A stretch of DNA of 64,000 bases from Prochlorococcus sp. RS04 (lineage in GTDB: Bacteria; Cyanobacteriota; Cyanobacteriia; PCC-6307; Cyanobiaceae), in assembly GCF_001989455.1 (NCBI RefSeq), contig NZ_CP018346.1:372001-436000 (forward strand), written 5' to 3'. A model generated the notes under the pieces. It did not search any database, was not told where the DNA came from, and worked only from the letters and a program-made list of their open reading frames with translations. Below, piece by piece: positions 47,413 through 57,343 of the stretch (the first letter of the stretch is position 1; each line of letters starts with the position of its first letter). The translations under genes and the position numbers were made by a program.

Positions 47413-47543
47413 AACTTAAAGATACTCTTATTTGAGTTAATTTGTATGTTCTATCAAAAGAAATTCGGCTTTCCCCACTTAATTAAATATCCCCTAAAAA
47501 TGATTCTATGGGAGATTAGAATAAGACAAAAGATCGAGTAAAC

Positions 47544-49289
47544 ATGGCTAAACAGTTAAGTTTTTCTAATGAATCAAGAGAAGCGCTAGAAAAAGGTGTT
47601 AATTTCGTAGCTAATGCGGTAAAGGTTACTATTGGGCCGAAAGCAAAAAACGTTGTAATAGAAAAGAAATTTGGTTCACCAGATATAGTAAGAGATGGAT
47701 CTACAGTTGCTAAAGAGATCGAGATTGAAAACCCTATTTCTAATTTAGGTGCGAAATTAATAGAACAAGTTGCATCCAAGACAAAAGAGAGTGCTGGTGA
47801 TGGAACAACAACAGCAACCATTTTGGCTCAGAAGATGGTTCAGGAGGGATTAAAAAATATTGCCTCTGGCGCCAACCCTATGGAGTTAAAAAAAGGTATG
47901 GAGGCAGGCCTAGCTTTTGTCTTAGAAAAATTAAGTTCCAAAAGTATTTCATTAAATGGTTCTGATATCCAAAAAGTTGCAACAGTTAGTGCTGGAGGTG
48001 ATGAAGAAATTGGATCTATAATTTCTAAAGCAATGGATATTGTTACTTCAGATGGTGTAATAACTGTCGAAGAATCTCAATCACTAGAAACAGAATTAGA
48101 TATAACTGAAGGTATGTCTTTTGATAGAGGTTATAGTTCTCCATATTTCGTAACAGACCAAGAAAGACAAGTTTGTGAACTTGAAAATCCTAAAATATTA
48201 ATAACTGATCAAAAAGTCTCAACTTTAGTTGATCTAGTTCCAATACTTGAAGAAATTCAGAAGTCAGGCTCACCTTTTCTAATTCTTGCTGAAGATATTG
48301 AAGGAGAGGCTTTAACTACTCTGGTTTTAAATAAGAATAGTGGGGTTTTAAATGTTGCTTCCGTAAGAGCTCCTTTATTTGGCGAGAGAAGAAAAGCTGC
48401 CCTCGAAGATATTGCAATTCTCATAGGGGCTAAGTTAATTAGCGAAGATAAATCCATGACACTTGATAAAGTATCGATTAATGATTTAGGAAAAGCAAAA
48501 AAAATAACTATCACCAAGGATAAAACTACAATTGTTGCCTTCGAAGACACTAAAGATTTAGTTAAAGCGAGAGTAGAGCAATTAAAGAGAGAAGTTAAAA
48601 TAACTGAATCTGAGTATGATCAGGATAAAATAAATGAAAGGATAGCCAAACTAGCCGGAGGAGTAGCGCTTATCAAAGTAGGAGCTGCTACAGAAACAGA
48701 GATGAAGCATAATAAGTTGAGAATCGAAGATTCCCTTAATGCTACGAAAGCTGCTATTGAAGAGGGTGTTGTTTCTGGAGGAGGACAAACTTTAATTGAA
48801 ATATCAGATGACCTTTTAAATTTAAGTGAAACATCTTCAGATGATTTAAGAACAGGGATAAATATAGTCAAAGAAGCCCTTTTGGAACCCACCAAACAGA
48901 TAGCAAAAAATGCTGGTTTTAATGGAGATGTAGTTGTCGCTGAAATTAAAAGACTTAACAAAGGTTTTAATGCTAATTCAGGAAAATATGAGGATTTAAA
49001 AGATTCAGGAATCTTAGATCCAACCAAAGTAATAAGATTAGCTCTTCAAGATTCAGTATCTATTGCAGCTATGCTCCTCACAACAGAAGTTGCTATGGCA
49101 GACATTCCAGAGCCTGAAGCCGCAGCCCCTGGAGGACCAGGTGGAGATCCAATGGGGGGAATGGGTGGCATGGGAATGCCAGGAATGGGTGGCATGGGAA
49201 TGCCGGGTATGGGTGGCATGGGAATGCCGGGAATGGGTGGCATGGGAATGCCAGGAATGGGTGGCATGGGAATGCCGGGTATGATGTAA
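47544..49289 (+). CDS. groL: Chaperonin GroEL paralogue with Gly/Met tail
   Basis: A 581-residue 60-kDa chaperonin. The [11 protein letters not shown] nucleotide loop near residue 86, the apical domain and the conserved GGGQTLIEI near residue 412 are present, so ATPase function is expected. From residue 540 the protein carries five GMGGMGMP-type units ending in MM, longer than the usual GGM tail. No groES lies next to it, as is the case for the second cyanobacterial GroEL; a partner must be encoded elsewhere. I see no CIRCE element upstream. Confidence 0.95.
   Translation: MAKQLSFSNESREALEKGVNFVANAVKVTIGPKAKNVVIEKKFGSPDIVRDGSTVAKEIEIENPISNLGAKLIEQVASKTKESAGDGTTTATILAQKMVQEGLKNIASGANPMELKKGMEAGLAFVLEKLSSKSISLNGSDIQKVATVSAGGDEEIGSIISKAMDIVTSDGVITVEESQSLETELDITEGMSFDRGYSSPYFVTDQERQVCELENPKILITDQKVSTLVDLVPILEEIQKSGSPFLILAEDIEGEALTTLVLNKNSGVLNVASVRAPLFGERRKAALEDIAILIGAKLISEDKSMTLDKVSINDLGKAKKITITKDKTTIVAFEDTKDLVKARVEQLKREVKITESEYDQDKINERIAKLAGGVALIKVGAATETEMKHNKLRIEDSLNATKAAIEEGVVSGGGQTLIEISDDLLNLSETSSDDLRTGINIVKEALLEPTKQIAKNAGFNGDVVVAEIKRLNKGFNANSGKYEDLKDSGILDPTKVIRLALQDSVSIAAMLLTTEVAMADIPEPEAAAPGGPGGDPMGGMGGMGMPGMGGMGMPGMGGMGMPGMGGMGMPGMGGMGMPGMM
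49161..49280 (+). repeat. 24-bp tandem repeat in the groEL tail
   Basis: Five copies of a 24-base unit ATGGGTGGCATGGGAATGCC plus four variable bases (AGGA, GGGT, GGGA, AGGA, GGGT) at 49161, 49185, 49209, 49233 and 49257. The repeats are in frame and encode the Gly/Met tail of GroEL. Variation is confined to the last four bases of the unit, which suggests expansion by slippage or gene conversion. Confidence 0.97.
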
Positions 49290-49305
49290 AAGCTAACTAG
49301 CTTTT
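49288..49305. terminator. Shared terminator between groEL and the convergent gene
   Basis: AAAAGCT at 49288-49294 and AGCTTTT at 49299-49305 form a seven-pair hairpin with a four-base loop, followed by a T-rich tract (TTTTTTAT). The left arm overlaps the groEL stop and the right arm encodes the end of the opposite-strand protein (KKAS), whose stop lies at 49293-49295. It likely terminates both transcripts. Confidence 0.65.
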
Positions 49306-49724
49306 TTATCGTTGTTAATCCACTTTCTTAAATTTTTAATATAAGGTAGGGGTAATTTTGGGGTTTCAGTAAATTGATTTATTTTATTGGAATTTTGATT
49401 TTTACTAGATATTTCATTGCTTCTAGCAGTTTCCAAGCTATTTGATTCTATCTTTGTTTCTTCAATATTTTCAAAAGTTTTTGATAATTCAAGCTTAATT
49501 TGTTCCTGATTTTCTTCATACACTTCATCAATTAAAGAGATATGTTCTTGATTTTCTTCTTCACGCTGATTTTCTTTTTGTAGTGAACTATGGATTAATA
49601 AATCATTTAATGAATCAATCCCAAATCTATGGACCCACTTAAGAACAACATTTTCTTTAAGCAAAAAATTATTTTCTAAAGAGGCTTGTTTAAAAACTTC
49701 TATTAAATGATTTTTTAAAAGCAT
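49293..49724 (-). CDS. Hypothetical protein
   Basis: A 143-residue protein with no recognised family. Residues 1-45 are mixed hydrophobic and polar (LKNHLIEVFKQASLENN) and include the WVHRFGIDSLNDLLIHS segment. Residues 48-115 are very acidic and Asn/Glu-rich, probably disordered or coiled. The C-terminus ends KNLRKWINNDKKAS. It sits eight bases downstream of the ABC permease gene on the same strand and may be its partner. Its terminal codons lie in a hairpin. Function unknown. Confidence 0.65.
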   Translation of the reverse strand: MLLKNHLIEVFKQASLENNFLLKENVVLKWVHRFGIDSLNDLLIHSSLQKENQREEENQEHISLIDEVYEENQEQIKLELSKTFENIEETKIESNSLETARSNEISSKNQNSNKINQFTETPKLPLPYIKNLRKWINNDKKAS

Positions 49725-49731
49725 AAAATTT

Positions 49732-50556
49732 CTAATTTAACTTTCTATTTAACAGAGGCCTTATAATAATCAAGGAAAAAACTGTTAAAGAAAATAAAAT
49801 TGAGATACAACTCTTACAAGTTAAATCACCATATGGGGCATGTAAAGCCACTAATTCTAAATCAATAGTTTGTGTATAGGCAGTCCTAATAGGTTCAATA
49901 GCAAAAGTTAATGGATTTAATGAAGCTAACCAGCCCAGCCAATTTGGCATAAAAGAGATTGGAGCTAAAGCAGTACTAGCAAATAGAAGAGGTAAATTTA
50001 TTACGAATATAAGAGCGATTAATTCAATATGTCCCGGCAAAACAAACGCTAAACATAAACTCATTGATGTCACAAAAAGAACTAATAAAATTAGTGTTGT
50101 AAATACAATTCCTAAACCATATAAGTTGGGCCATCCATAACCCAAAATGTATGAAACAATCATTATTACAATACTCTGAACGAAGCTCAAGATTGTTATG
50201 TAAAAAAAAGAAGATAAAACTATGGATAATCTACTGGTTAAAGGAGCCACAAGTAATCTATTAAGAAATCCAAACTCTCTATCAAACATTAAAGGAAGAC
50301 CAGAGTTTAGGGCTCCGCTAAAAGCAGTAAAAACAATAAGCCCTGCTCCTAAAAAATTACCATAAGAATCAACACCTGGTAAGAAACCTTCAGGAGCTTT
50401 AGAGAATAATGCCCCAAATAAAAAAAGCCAAATTATTGGTTGTAATATTCCTGCTAAAAGAGTTGATGGTCTTCTTTTTAATTGAATAAACAATCTCTTT
50501 GTCAAGGCAAATGTTTCTTGATATAAAAAAAATATTTTATACTGTTGTAATTCCAT
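49732..50556 (-). CDS. ABC-2 type transporter permease
   Basis: A 274-residue membrane protein with about six helices, of the ABC-2/DrrB type. A QLKRRPSTLLAGILQPIIWLF start near residue 25 and EFGFLNRLLVAPL near residue 93 are typical of the family. It pairs with the ATPase encoded 48 bases upstream. Which substrate is exported is not indicated. The neighbourhood with ctaA and ctaB suggests a role near heme/oxidase, an inference only. Confidence 0.85.
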   Translation of the reverse strand: MELQQYKIFFLYQETFALTKRLFIQLKRRPSTLLAGILQPIIWLFLFGALFSKAPEGFLPGVDSYGNFLGAGLIVFTAFSGALNSGLPLMFDREFGFLNRLLVAPLTSRLSIVLSSFFYITILSFVQSIVIMIVSYILGYGWPNLYGLGIVFTTLILLVLFVTSMSLCLAFVLPGHIELIALIFVINLPLLFASTALAPISFMPNWLGWLASLNPLTFAIEPIRTAYTQTIDLELVALHAPYGDLTCKSCISILFSLTVFSLIIIRPLLNRKLN

Positions 50557-50604
50557 AATTAGCCGTAATTAGAATTCATTATAGTGAGTTAACCAAAAGT
50601 TTTT

Positions 50605-51624
50605 TTATCGCATCGATTGCTTTGATTCTTTTTTTAGGTCTCTTTTCCCTGCCATAGAAATTTCAGCATCCAATAATGTTTTCCCAGTTGCCTGAAGATA
50701 TACATCATCCAAGCTTGGCCGACTTTGGGTAAGAGAAAAAATTTCAAACTTTGAGAAAGCCAATTCCACTTTTAGCTTTGTAAGTAAATCTTTTTGCTTA
50801 TCTGCTACGAAATTTATCGAGAACCCTTGAGCTTCATTTATGATAATCTGACTAATTCCATCTATTGAAGATAAAATTTTAGATATATTATTTGCTTCTT
50901 CCTGATTACTAAATTCTCTGACTTTCAAAGTTACTCTATCTCCTCCTAATTTATTTTTGAGCTCTGCTGGAGTCCCTTTTGCTATAACTCTTCCATCATC
51001 AATTATCGCTAATCTGTCTGCCAATTTATCTATTTCATCAAGATAGTGACTACTTAAAATAATAGTCATTCCATTATTTCTCAAATCTTTCAAAAGTTGC
51101 CATATAATATTTCTACTTTCAATATCTAAACCAACTGTAGGTTCATCCAAAATTAATACTTGGGGCAAATGTAAAAGTCCAGCTGCCAGATCTATTCTTC
51201 TTTTCATTCCCCCTGAATAAGTTCCGCACTTACGATCAATCCAATCATTCATTTCTAATTGATCTATTAATTTATTTATCCTTTCAAATTTTTTATTTTT
51301 GTTGATGTGATATAAATCTGATTGAAAATCCAAAAGCTCTCGTCCAGTTAATATTTTATCAAGTGCAATGTCTTGGGCAACATAACCAATTAATTCTCTA
51401 ATTTTCCTTGAATTTTTTATCAGATTAATATTATTTATAAAAACTTCTCCACTATCAGGCTCTATTAAAGTAGCAAGTATTTTTATTAGTGTTGATTTGC
51501 CAGCACCATTTGGTCCTAGTATTCCGAATAATGTGCCAGCTTCAATTTCTATAGATAAATTTTTTAATGCCTTGATATCTGAATAAGATTTTGAAAGCCC
51601 TTTTACTTTTATATAATCCATCAA
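50605..51624 (-). CDS. ABC transporter ATP-binding protein (DrrA-like)
   Basis: A 339-residue ATPase. Walker A GPNGAGKST near residue 38, the signature YSGGMKRRIDLAAGL near residue 137, Walker B LILDEPTVGLD near residue 159 and the H-loop SSHYLDE near residue 192 are intact. A C-terminal extension of about 110 residues is typical of DrrA/CcmA-like exporters. The ABC-2 permease lies downstream on the same strand, and ctaB upstream by 36 bases, so all may be in one operon. Confidence 0.93.
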   Translation of the reverse strand: MMDYIKVKGLSKSYSDIKALKNLSIEIEAGTLFGILGPNGAGKSTLIKILATLIEPDSGEVFINNINLIKNSRKIRELIGYVAQDIALDKILTGRELLDFQSDLYHINKNKKFERINKLIDQLEMNDWIDRKCGTYSGGMKRRIDLAAGLLHLPQVLILDEPTVGLDIESRNIIWQLLKDLRNNGMTIILSSHYLDEIDKLADRLAIIDDGRVIAKGTPAELKNKLGGDRVTLKVREFSNQEEANNISKILSSIDGISQIIINEAQGFSINFVADKQKDLLTKLKVELAFSKFEIFSLTQSRPSLDDVYLQATGKTLLDAEISMAGKRDLKKESKQSMR

Positions 51625-51660
51625 ACTTACAATTTACTTAAAAAACATTTTACATCTAAT

Positions 51661-52662
51661 TTAATTACTAAGCAGGGATACTATAGATAAAAATATTTGC
51701 ATAGATTGTTGCTCAAATTCTACAGATAGTTGGGTTCTGGAAATTAATAACAAAAGACAAATACCAAACATATATAGAATAGACCACCTAAAGAGAGACT
51801 TTGCTCTTGAAAGATCATCAGGAGATTTGTTTAATTCATTTATTAATTGCAAAAATCTTCCATTAAATGGTAATAATATAATTCCGTATAAAAGACCCCC
51901 TTCAGGCAAGGCAAAAACTCCCATAACACTCATTAAAATTGTTGCCCATCCATAACGAGAAATCGCTTTAGCAGTAAAAACAGATCCTTTAACGGAAGGG
52001 AGCATAGGAATACCAACAGATGCGTAATCATCCTTCAACAAAATTGCAAGTGCCCAAAAATGAGCTGGGGTCCATAACATTACTAAACCAAACAACCACC
52101 AACCACTAAGACCTACATGCCCTGTAGCAGCAGATGCTCCAACTAAAGGTGGTATCGCACCAGCAACTCCTCCGAAGACAATATTTTTTGTTGTACGAGG
52201 TTTCAAAATAACTGTATATAAAATTACGTAGCTAAATAAACCAAGAAGAGTTAATCCCGCAGCCAAATAATTTACACCACTTACTAAAAGCATCGAAGCT
52301 GCCAAAGTACATGATACGGCTGCTAAAAATACAGTCTCAGATGACAACTTTCCAGCTGGCAAAGCTCTTTTGCTAGTTCTTATCATCCTCTTATCTAATT
52401 CCATTTCCCACAAGCAATTAAGAGCTCCTGCGGCTGCTGCTGCCAAAGCTCCGCCTCCTAAAGTACAGATAAGTTTTGGTGAAGACAAAGGCCATTCTTC
52501 AGTTAAAGCCATTCCTCCCAAAGTTGTTGCCAGTAAAAGTGGGATTAATCTGGGTTTTGCTACTTCAAGCCAAGGGGGCAAAGTTATTTTTTTTCTTGAA
52601 GGTACAACTTCATCCCTAATTGAAGATTTATAGTTCAAGTTTTCTAAGTTACTACTGTTCAT
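51661..52662 (-). CDS. ctaB: Heme O synthase (protoheme IX farnesyltransferase)
   Basis: CtaB adds a farnesyl group to heme b to make heme O. The 333-residue UbiA-fold protein has about nine helices. Motif [21 protein letters not shown] near residue 85 and a second acidic loop [15 protein letters not shown] near residue 208 hold the metal-diphosphate sites. It overlaps ctaA by four bases (start within the ctaA stop), so translation is coupled. It supplies the heme A needed by the oxidase encoded on the other side. Confidence 0.96.
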   Translation of the reverse strand: MNSSNLENLNYKSSIRDEVVPSRKKITLPPWLEVAKPRLIPLLLATTLGGMALTEEWPLSSPKLICTLGGGALAAAAAGALNCLWEMELDKRMIRTSKRALPAGKLSSETVFLAAVSCTLAASMLLVSGVNYLAAGLTLLGLFSYVILYTVILKPRTTKNIVFGGVAGAIPPLVGASAATGHVGLSGWWLFGLVMLWTPAHFWALAILLKDDYASVGIPMLPSVKGSVFTAKAISRYGWATILMSVMGVFALPEGGLLYGIILLPFNGRFLQLINELNKSPDDLSRAKSLFRWSILYMFGICLLLLISRTQLSVEFEQQSMQIFLSIVSLLSN

Positions 52663-53633
52663 GAATTGATCCCAACCATTTGAGAATTTAGGGAGTGGTT
52701 TAGACCTTTTTTGGTCAAAGGATTTCTAAAAATTAATGTTGTTAATATCGCAATAAATAAAGAGGCGTTAAGTTGATGACCGATAATAAAAATAGGTTCA
52801 TTCAAATTTGTTTTAAGACTTAAAACACCCAAGGAAATTTGAGAAAACAATAGAAAAATAAGTGCTGAGAGATATTTCCAATTTTCATTTAGCAAACTTC
52901 TCTTGTAAATTGCAGTAGCAATAATCAATAGAATTGAAAAAGCAATTGGAAAAGCAAATAATTTATGAGTATTTAGAATTAAACATTGTTTATTAAAAGA
53001 TAAACAAATATGTGCTGACCAGGTTGATGAAAGCCTTACTCCAATAAAAGATTGAATAAGAGTAAGTAAAAGAGGGAAAAACAATAAAAATCTCCACCAA
53101 ATTAATGGCTCTTCTACATCGTCATTTTCTAAATTTTGATTTATTGAAATAGTTGTGATGAGAAGAAGAAAAGCTATTAAAAGATGGCCAGTAACAGTAT
53201 ATGAATCAAGCAAGTTTATTACTGTTAAAGCTCCAAAAGATCCTTGGACAATAACGAGAAAAAGTAATAGTGAATAAGTTTTAGGTAACCAATTTGGAAT
53301 TTCATTTTTCCAAATAATTGAAAGGGAAAATTTAAAAAGAATTAATATTCCAACCAAAAAAGCATCTAGACGATGAAACCACTCTAGAAATACTCTTAGG
53401 TTCATATGATTAAAAGGCAAAAAAGATCCATAACATAATGGCCAATCTGGACAGGCAAGTCCAGCCTCCATGACTCTAGTAGCACCTCCAATTACGATTA
53501 GTGCGATGAGTGCGAATACACTATGACTTCCCAACCTTTTAAAAATTGTAAGATATTTTGATTTATATAATTGATTATTAATCAAATGGATAAAACCTAT
53601 TATTTTGCATAATAAATTAGATTTAAAAACCAA
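52659..53633 (-). CDS. ctaA: Heme A synthase
   Basis: CtaA oxidises the C8 methyl of heme O to a formyl group, giving heme A. The 324-residue protein has eight helices. [21 protein letters not shown] near residue 44 and the heme-ligand segment [11 protein letters not shown] near residue 81 are typical; further His residues occur in TGHLLIA and IIGHQLNAS. It is divergent from ctaC across 215 bases that must hold both promoters. Confidence 0.95.
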   Translation of the reverse strand: MVFKSNLLCKIIGFIHLINNQLYKSKYLTIFKRLGSHSVFALIALIVIGGATRVMEAGLACPDWPLCYGSFLPFNHMNLRVFLEWFHRLDAFLVGILILFKFSLSIIWKNEIPNWLPKTYSLLLFLVIVQGSFGALTVINLLDSYTVTGHLLIAFLLLITTISINQNLENDDVEEPLIWWRFLLFFPLLLTLIQSFIGVRLSSTWSAHICLSFNKQCLILNTHKLFAFPIAFSILLIIATAIYKRSLLNENWKYLSALIFLLFSQISLGVLSLKTNLNEPIFIIGHQLNASLFIAILTTLIFRNPLTKKGLNHSLNSQMVGINS

Positions 53634-53848
53634 ACATTAATTAAAAATTAATATGTTTAATTTGAAAAATAATTTACTAATTTAATCTTTTTTCCCTGAC
53701 AATTAACTCTAAAAAGTTATTAATAATACGCCTTTTATTTCATAAATCTTAAGAAGTTGTGAATTTAAATGTTTTTCTTTTAACAAAAGATGCAGAATTA
53801 AAAAAATTGAATATCTTGAGGATATAAATACAAATTTTTATAGCTCAA
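53634..53848. other. ctaA-ctaC divergent intergenic region
   Basis: A 215-base AT-rich gap between divergent heme A synthase and oxidase operons. I see a weak minus-35-like CTGACA at 53696-53701 with an A/T-rich minus-10 region about 17 bases on, on the plus strand, and no clear repeat or operator. The shared position suggests joint control of heme A supply and oxidase, which is inference. Confidence 0.4.
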
Positions 53849-54652
53849 TTGTTAAATAAAAGCTTTTATTTAATTCTAATTATTTCCCTCGTTTTTGCTA
53901 TATCTTTTTGGATTGGTTTTAATGTAAATTTGCTCCCAGCTGAAGCAAGTATTAACGCACCAATTTACGATGAACTTTTTAAAATTCTTTTCATCATTGG
54001 ATTAATCATTTTTATAGGAATGACAATAGCTGTTATATATAGCTTATTTAAGTTTAGGAAAAGAAATGATCAGATAGGCGATGGCATAGCTTTAGAGGGA
54101 AATTTAAGCTTAGAAATTGTATGGACAATTATCCCTTCAATAATTGTTTTATTAATTGGTTTATATAGCTACAACATCTACGATCGAATGGGAGGGATGA
54201 AAGAACTAAATCATAACCACGAAATGATGAGTTCCAATACTGAAAAAATTTGGGCTGGAATAAGTCAAACCTCGGATAATGAAACAGCAATAAATAATTT
54301 GTCAATTGAAGTTTCAGCTATGCAATTTGCATTTCTTTTCAATTATCCCAAGGGCAATTTCATATCAGGAGAACTACACGTTCCTGTTGATCAAAAAGTA
54401 TCAATGAAAATGGAATCCAAAGATGTGATTCATGCTTTTTGGGTACCAGAGTTCAGAATTAAACAGGATATTATTCCTGGACAACCGACTATTCTAAATT
54501 TCACTCCAACAAAAGTAGGAAAATATCCGATAATTTGCGCAGAATTATGTGGTCCATATCATGGAGGAATGAGAGCCTCCATAATTGTTGAAGAAGAATC
54601 TGATTACAACGAATGGTTTAACAAAAATAAAAAATCAGAGGTAAATTTATGA
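53849..54652 (+). CDS. ctaC: Cytochrome c oxidase subunit II
   Basis: Subunit II receives electrons from cytochrome c6 or plastocyanin. The 267-residue protein has helices near residues 5-25, 45-68 and 85-110 and a periplasmic cupredoxin domain with the CuA motif CAELCGPYHGGM near residue 231 and His in DVIHAFWVPEF near residue 193. All CuA ligands are present. The start is TTG at 53849. ctaD begins within its last four bases, so the genes are coupled. Confidence 0.97.
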   Translation: MLNKSFYLILIISLVFAISFWIGFNVNLLPAEASINAPIYDELFKILFIIGLIIFIGMTIAVIYSLFKFRKRNDQIGDGIALEGNLSLEIVWTIIPSIIVLLIGLYSYNIYDRMGGMKELNHNHEMMSSNTEKIWAGISQTSDNETAINNLSIEVSAMQFAFLFNYPKGNFISGELHVPVDQKVSMKMESKDVIHAFWVPEFRIKQDIIPGQPTILNFTPTKVGKYPIICAELCGPYHGGMRASIIVEEESDYNEWFNKNKKSEVNL

Positions 54653-56265
54653 CAATATCAATTGATCCACAAAAAACTAATAATGAAAGTCTTCAACCTA
54701 AAGGCTGGCTTAGATACTTTAGTTTTAGCCTTGATCATAAAGTAATTGGGATACAATACTTAGTCTGCGGTTTTCTTTTTTATTTAATAGGCGGAACGTT
54801 AGCTAGCGCTATAAGAATTGAACTAGCTAGTCCGATGTCTGACTTTATGCCGAGAGATGTATATAACCAAGTTTTAACCCTTCACGGAACAATAATGATT
54901 TTTCTATGGATAGTGCCTGTAGTTAACGGTGCTTTTGGGAATTATTTAATTCCATTTTATGTAGGTGCTAGAGATATGGCATTCCCAAGATTAAATGCTG
55001 TGGCTTTTTGGTTAATTCCTCCTTCAGGTTTGATGCTGGTAGCAAGCTATTTTGTTGAGGGTGCTGCTCAGGCTGGATGGACGGCTTATCCTCCTTTGAG
55101 CATAACTACTCCTCAATCAGGACAAATTATTTGGATTCTGAGCGTTCTATTACTTGGAGGCAGTTCTATTTTTGGTGGAATAAACTTTATCGCGACCATT
55201 ATCAAATTAAGAAGGCCAGGATTAAAACTTATGCAATTGCCAATGTATTGTTGGGCAATGCTAGGGACAAGTCTATTAGTTGTTTTGTCAACTCCTGTTT
55301 TAGCAGGCACTTTAATTCTACTTAGCTTCGATATCATTGCTAATACAGGTTTTTTCAATCCTGTTTTAGGCGGCAATGTCGTAGTTTATCAGCATTTATT
55401 TTGGTTTTATTCTCATCCAGCTGTATACATTATGGTCCTTCCTGCCTTTGGTTTAGTTAGTGAAATACTTCCTGTACATGCTAGAAAACCACTTTTTGGA
55501 TATACAACAATGGTTTTTTCAATAATGGGGATAGTAGTTTTAGGTTTAGTTGTTTGGGCGCATCACATGTTTACGAGTGGAACTCCCCCCTGGATGAGAT
55601 TGTTCTTTACTATTGCAACAGCATTTATTGCTGTTCCAACAGGTATAAAATTTTTCAATTGGGTTGCAACATTATGGGGAGGTAAAATTTCCATCAATAG
55701 TGCAATGTTATTCTCTTGCGGATTTATTATAAATTTTGTTTTTGGAGGTATTACAGGAGTTGCGTTGGCACAGGTACCTTTCGATATTCACGTACATGAT
55801 ACCTATTTCGTTGTAGCCCATTTTCATTACATAGTTTATGGAGGGACTGTTTTTATTATTTTCTCTTCAATTTATCATTGGTTCCCAAAAGTAACTGGAA
55901 AAATGCTCAATGAAAAATTAGGAATTTTACATTTTATCATTACCTTTATTGGGTTTAACTTGTGCTTTGCTCCTCAACATTGGCTTGGTTTAAATGGAAT
56001 GCCAAGAAGAGTTGCAGAATATGATCCTCAATTCCAATTCGTTAATCAAATTAGTAGCCTTGGAGCTCTTTTGATGGCTATCAGTACAATTCCTTTTTTA
56101 ATTAATGTATTCCTTAGTGTGAGAAATGGAAAAGATGCTGGAGATAACCCTTGGAATGCTCTTACACCTGAATGGTTAACATCTTCTCCACCTCCAGTTG
56201 AAAATTGGGAAGGAGAAGCTCCATTAGTTGAAGAACCTTATGGTTATGGTAAAGAAATCTCTTAA
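54649..56265 (+). CDS. ctaD: Cytochrome c oxidase subunit I
   Basis: Subunit I holds heme a and the heme a3-CuB centre. The 538-residue protein has twelve helices. LTLHGTIMIFLW near residue 77 carries a heme a His, WFYSHPAVYIMVLPAFG near residue 249 holds the CuB His and cross-linked Tyr, and HDTYFVVAHFHYI near residue 383 carries the heme a3 and heme a His. All ligands appear intact, so a functional aa3-type oxidase is expected. It is coupled to ctaC. Confidence 0.98.
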   Translation: MTISIDPQKTNNESLQPKGWLRYFSFSLDHKVIGIQYLVCGFLFYLIGGTLASAIRIELASPMSDFMPRDVYNQVLTLHGTIMIFLWIVPVVNGAFGNYLIPFYVGARDMAFPRLNAVAFWLIPPSGLMLVASYFVEGAAQAGWTAYPPLSITTPQSGQIIWILSVLLLGGSSIFGGINFIATIIKLRRPGLKLMQLPMYCWAMLGTSLLVVLSTPVLAGTLILLSFDIIANTGFFNPVLGGNVVVYQHLFWFYSHPAVYIMVLPAFGLVSEILPVHARKPLFGYTTMVFSIMGIVVLGLVVWAHHMFTSGTPPWMRLFFTIATAFIAVPTGIKFFNWVATLWGGKISINSAMLFSCGFIINFVFGGITGVALAQVPFDIHVHDTYFVVAHFHYIVYGGTVFIIFSSIYHWFPKVTGKMLNEKLGILHFIITFIGFNLCFAPQHWLGLNGMPRRVAEYDPQFQFVNQISSLGALLMAISTIPFLINVFLSVRNGKDAGDNPWNALTPEWLTSSPPPVENWEGEAPLVEEPYGYGKEIS

Positions 56266-56280
56266 CGAATATAAAAACAT

Positions 56281-56883
56281 ATGACAACTCTAGATAGCTC
56301 AAAAGAAATTCAAAAAAATAACTCTGAAGTTAAAGAAACACATGAAGACTTCAGAATGTTTGGTCTTATTACTTTCCTAATTGCGGACGGAATGACTTTT
56401 GCTGGATTCTTTGCTGCTTATTTAACTTATAAAGCAGTAAATCCATTACCTGATGGTGCTATTTATGAATTAGAACTACCAATACCTACACTCAATACAA
56501 TTTTGTTACTTGTTAGTAGTGCAACTTTCCATAAAGCAGGCAAAGCACTTTTAAAAGATAAAAACTCTGAATCCCAAAAATGGTTATCTTTTACTGCTTT
56601 TCTTGGAATTATATTTTTAATATGTCAATTATTTGAATATTTTCATTTACCTTTTGGATTAACCGATAATTTATTTGCAAGTACTTTTTATGCTCTTACT
56701 GGTTTTCATGGATTACATGTAACTTTAGGCACTTTAATGATTTTAATTATTGCTTGGCAAGCGAGAATCAAGGGCGGAAGATTAACTAGTCAAAATATGT
56801 TCCCTTTGGAAGCTGTTGAATTGTACTGGCATTTTGTAGATGGAATATGGGTTATTTTATTTATTATTTTGTATCTTTTATAA
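56281..56883 (+). CDS. ctaE: Cytochrome c oxidase subunit III
   Basis: Subunit III of the aa3 oxidase, 200 residues with five helices. The family features FRMFGLITFLIADGMTFAGFF near residue 24, FYALTGFHGLHVTLG near residue 140 and the C-terminal VELYWHFVDGIWVILF near residue 178 are present. It lies 15 bases after ctaD. The trio ctaC-ctaD-ctaE completes the catalytic core of the complex. Confidence 0.97.
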   Translation: MTTLDSSKEIQKNNSEVKETHEDFRMFGLITFLIADGMTFAGFFAAYLTYKAVNPLPDGAIYELELPIPTLNTILLLVSSATFHKAGKALLKDKNSESQKWLSFTAFLGIIFLICQLFEYFHLPFGLTDNLFASTFYALTGFHGLHVTLGTLMILIIAWQARIKGGRLTSQNMFPLEAVELYWHFVDGIWVILFIILYLL

Positions 56884-56957
56884 AAAACTAAATTTTAAAA
56901 ATTAAATATATTTTTTATTAATTTATATTGCCACAGTTCTCCTTTTTAGTAAGAATA

Positions 56958-56963
56958 TATAAT
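56958..56963 (+). promoter_or_regulatory. Minus-10 candidate for the cyAbrB gene
   Basis: A perfect TATAAT lies 17 bases before the ATG at 56981. No good minus-35 is found at the usual spacing; TTGCCA lies too far upstream (24-base spacer). If used, the transcript leader would be only about ten bases. Confidence 0.4.
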
Positions 56964-56980
56964 TAGAAATTTGTCAGATA

Positions 56981-57334
56981 ATGCTAGAAGGAAAAGAACT
57001 TCTTGAAAAAGCAAAATTATTAAGTAAAAAATCTGAAGATGAGATAGCAAGAGGTTGTGGGTACGTAGGTCCTAGTGGAAGAATCTTAAGAAAAAGTTTT
57101 TATAGGGCCCTTATTGAAGCTAAGGGTTACAAAATAGGAAATGGTCGTCAGGGGAAAAATGGTAATAGAGCTTCAAGAGGCAGACAAACAGAATTCAAAA
57201 CTAAAGTTCATGGCAATGGGAACCTATTAATTGGTCATGCCTACACCAAAAAATTAGGACTAGAACCTGGTCAGGAATTTAAAATCGATCTTAAAAAAGA
57301 ATCAAAAACAATTTATCTGATTCCATTAAATTAA
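56981..57334 (+). CDS. Cyanobacterial AbrB-type transcriptional regulator
   Basis: A 117-residue cyAbrB protein. Its N-terminal domain holds GCGYVGPSGRILRKSFYRALIEAKGY, in outline, and the C-terminal AbrB-like barrel follows a basic GRQGKNGNRASRGR linker. cyAbrB proteins bind DNA as global regulators of carbon and nitrogen metabolism and are specific to cyanobacteria. It follows ctaE by 97 bases with a possible own promoter. It converges with ribE. Confidence 0.93.
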   Translation: MLEGKELLEKAKLLSKKSEDEIARGCGYVGPSGRILRKSFYRALIEAKGYKIGNGRQGKNGNRASRGRQTEFKTKVHGNGNLLIGHAYTKKLGLEPGQEFKIDLKKESKTIYLIPLN

Positions 57335-57343
57335 AAAAATATT

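Noticed and set aside
47420-47543. CIRCE operator upstream of groEL
   Set aside because: I looked for the TTAGCACTC/GAGTGCTAA inverted repeat and found only a weak ACTC/GAGT pair near 47423.
49046-49267. Minus-strand frame rich in PPIPGIPM units
   Set aside because: It is the antisense of the groEL tail repeat and runs through a confident gene.
49063-49284. Plus-strand frame with repeated EWVAWECR units
   Set aside because: It is the shifted reading of the groEL tail repeat; groEL itself occupies the region.
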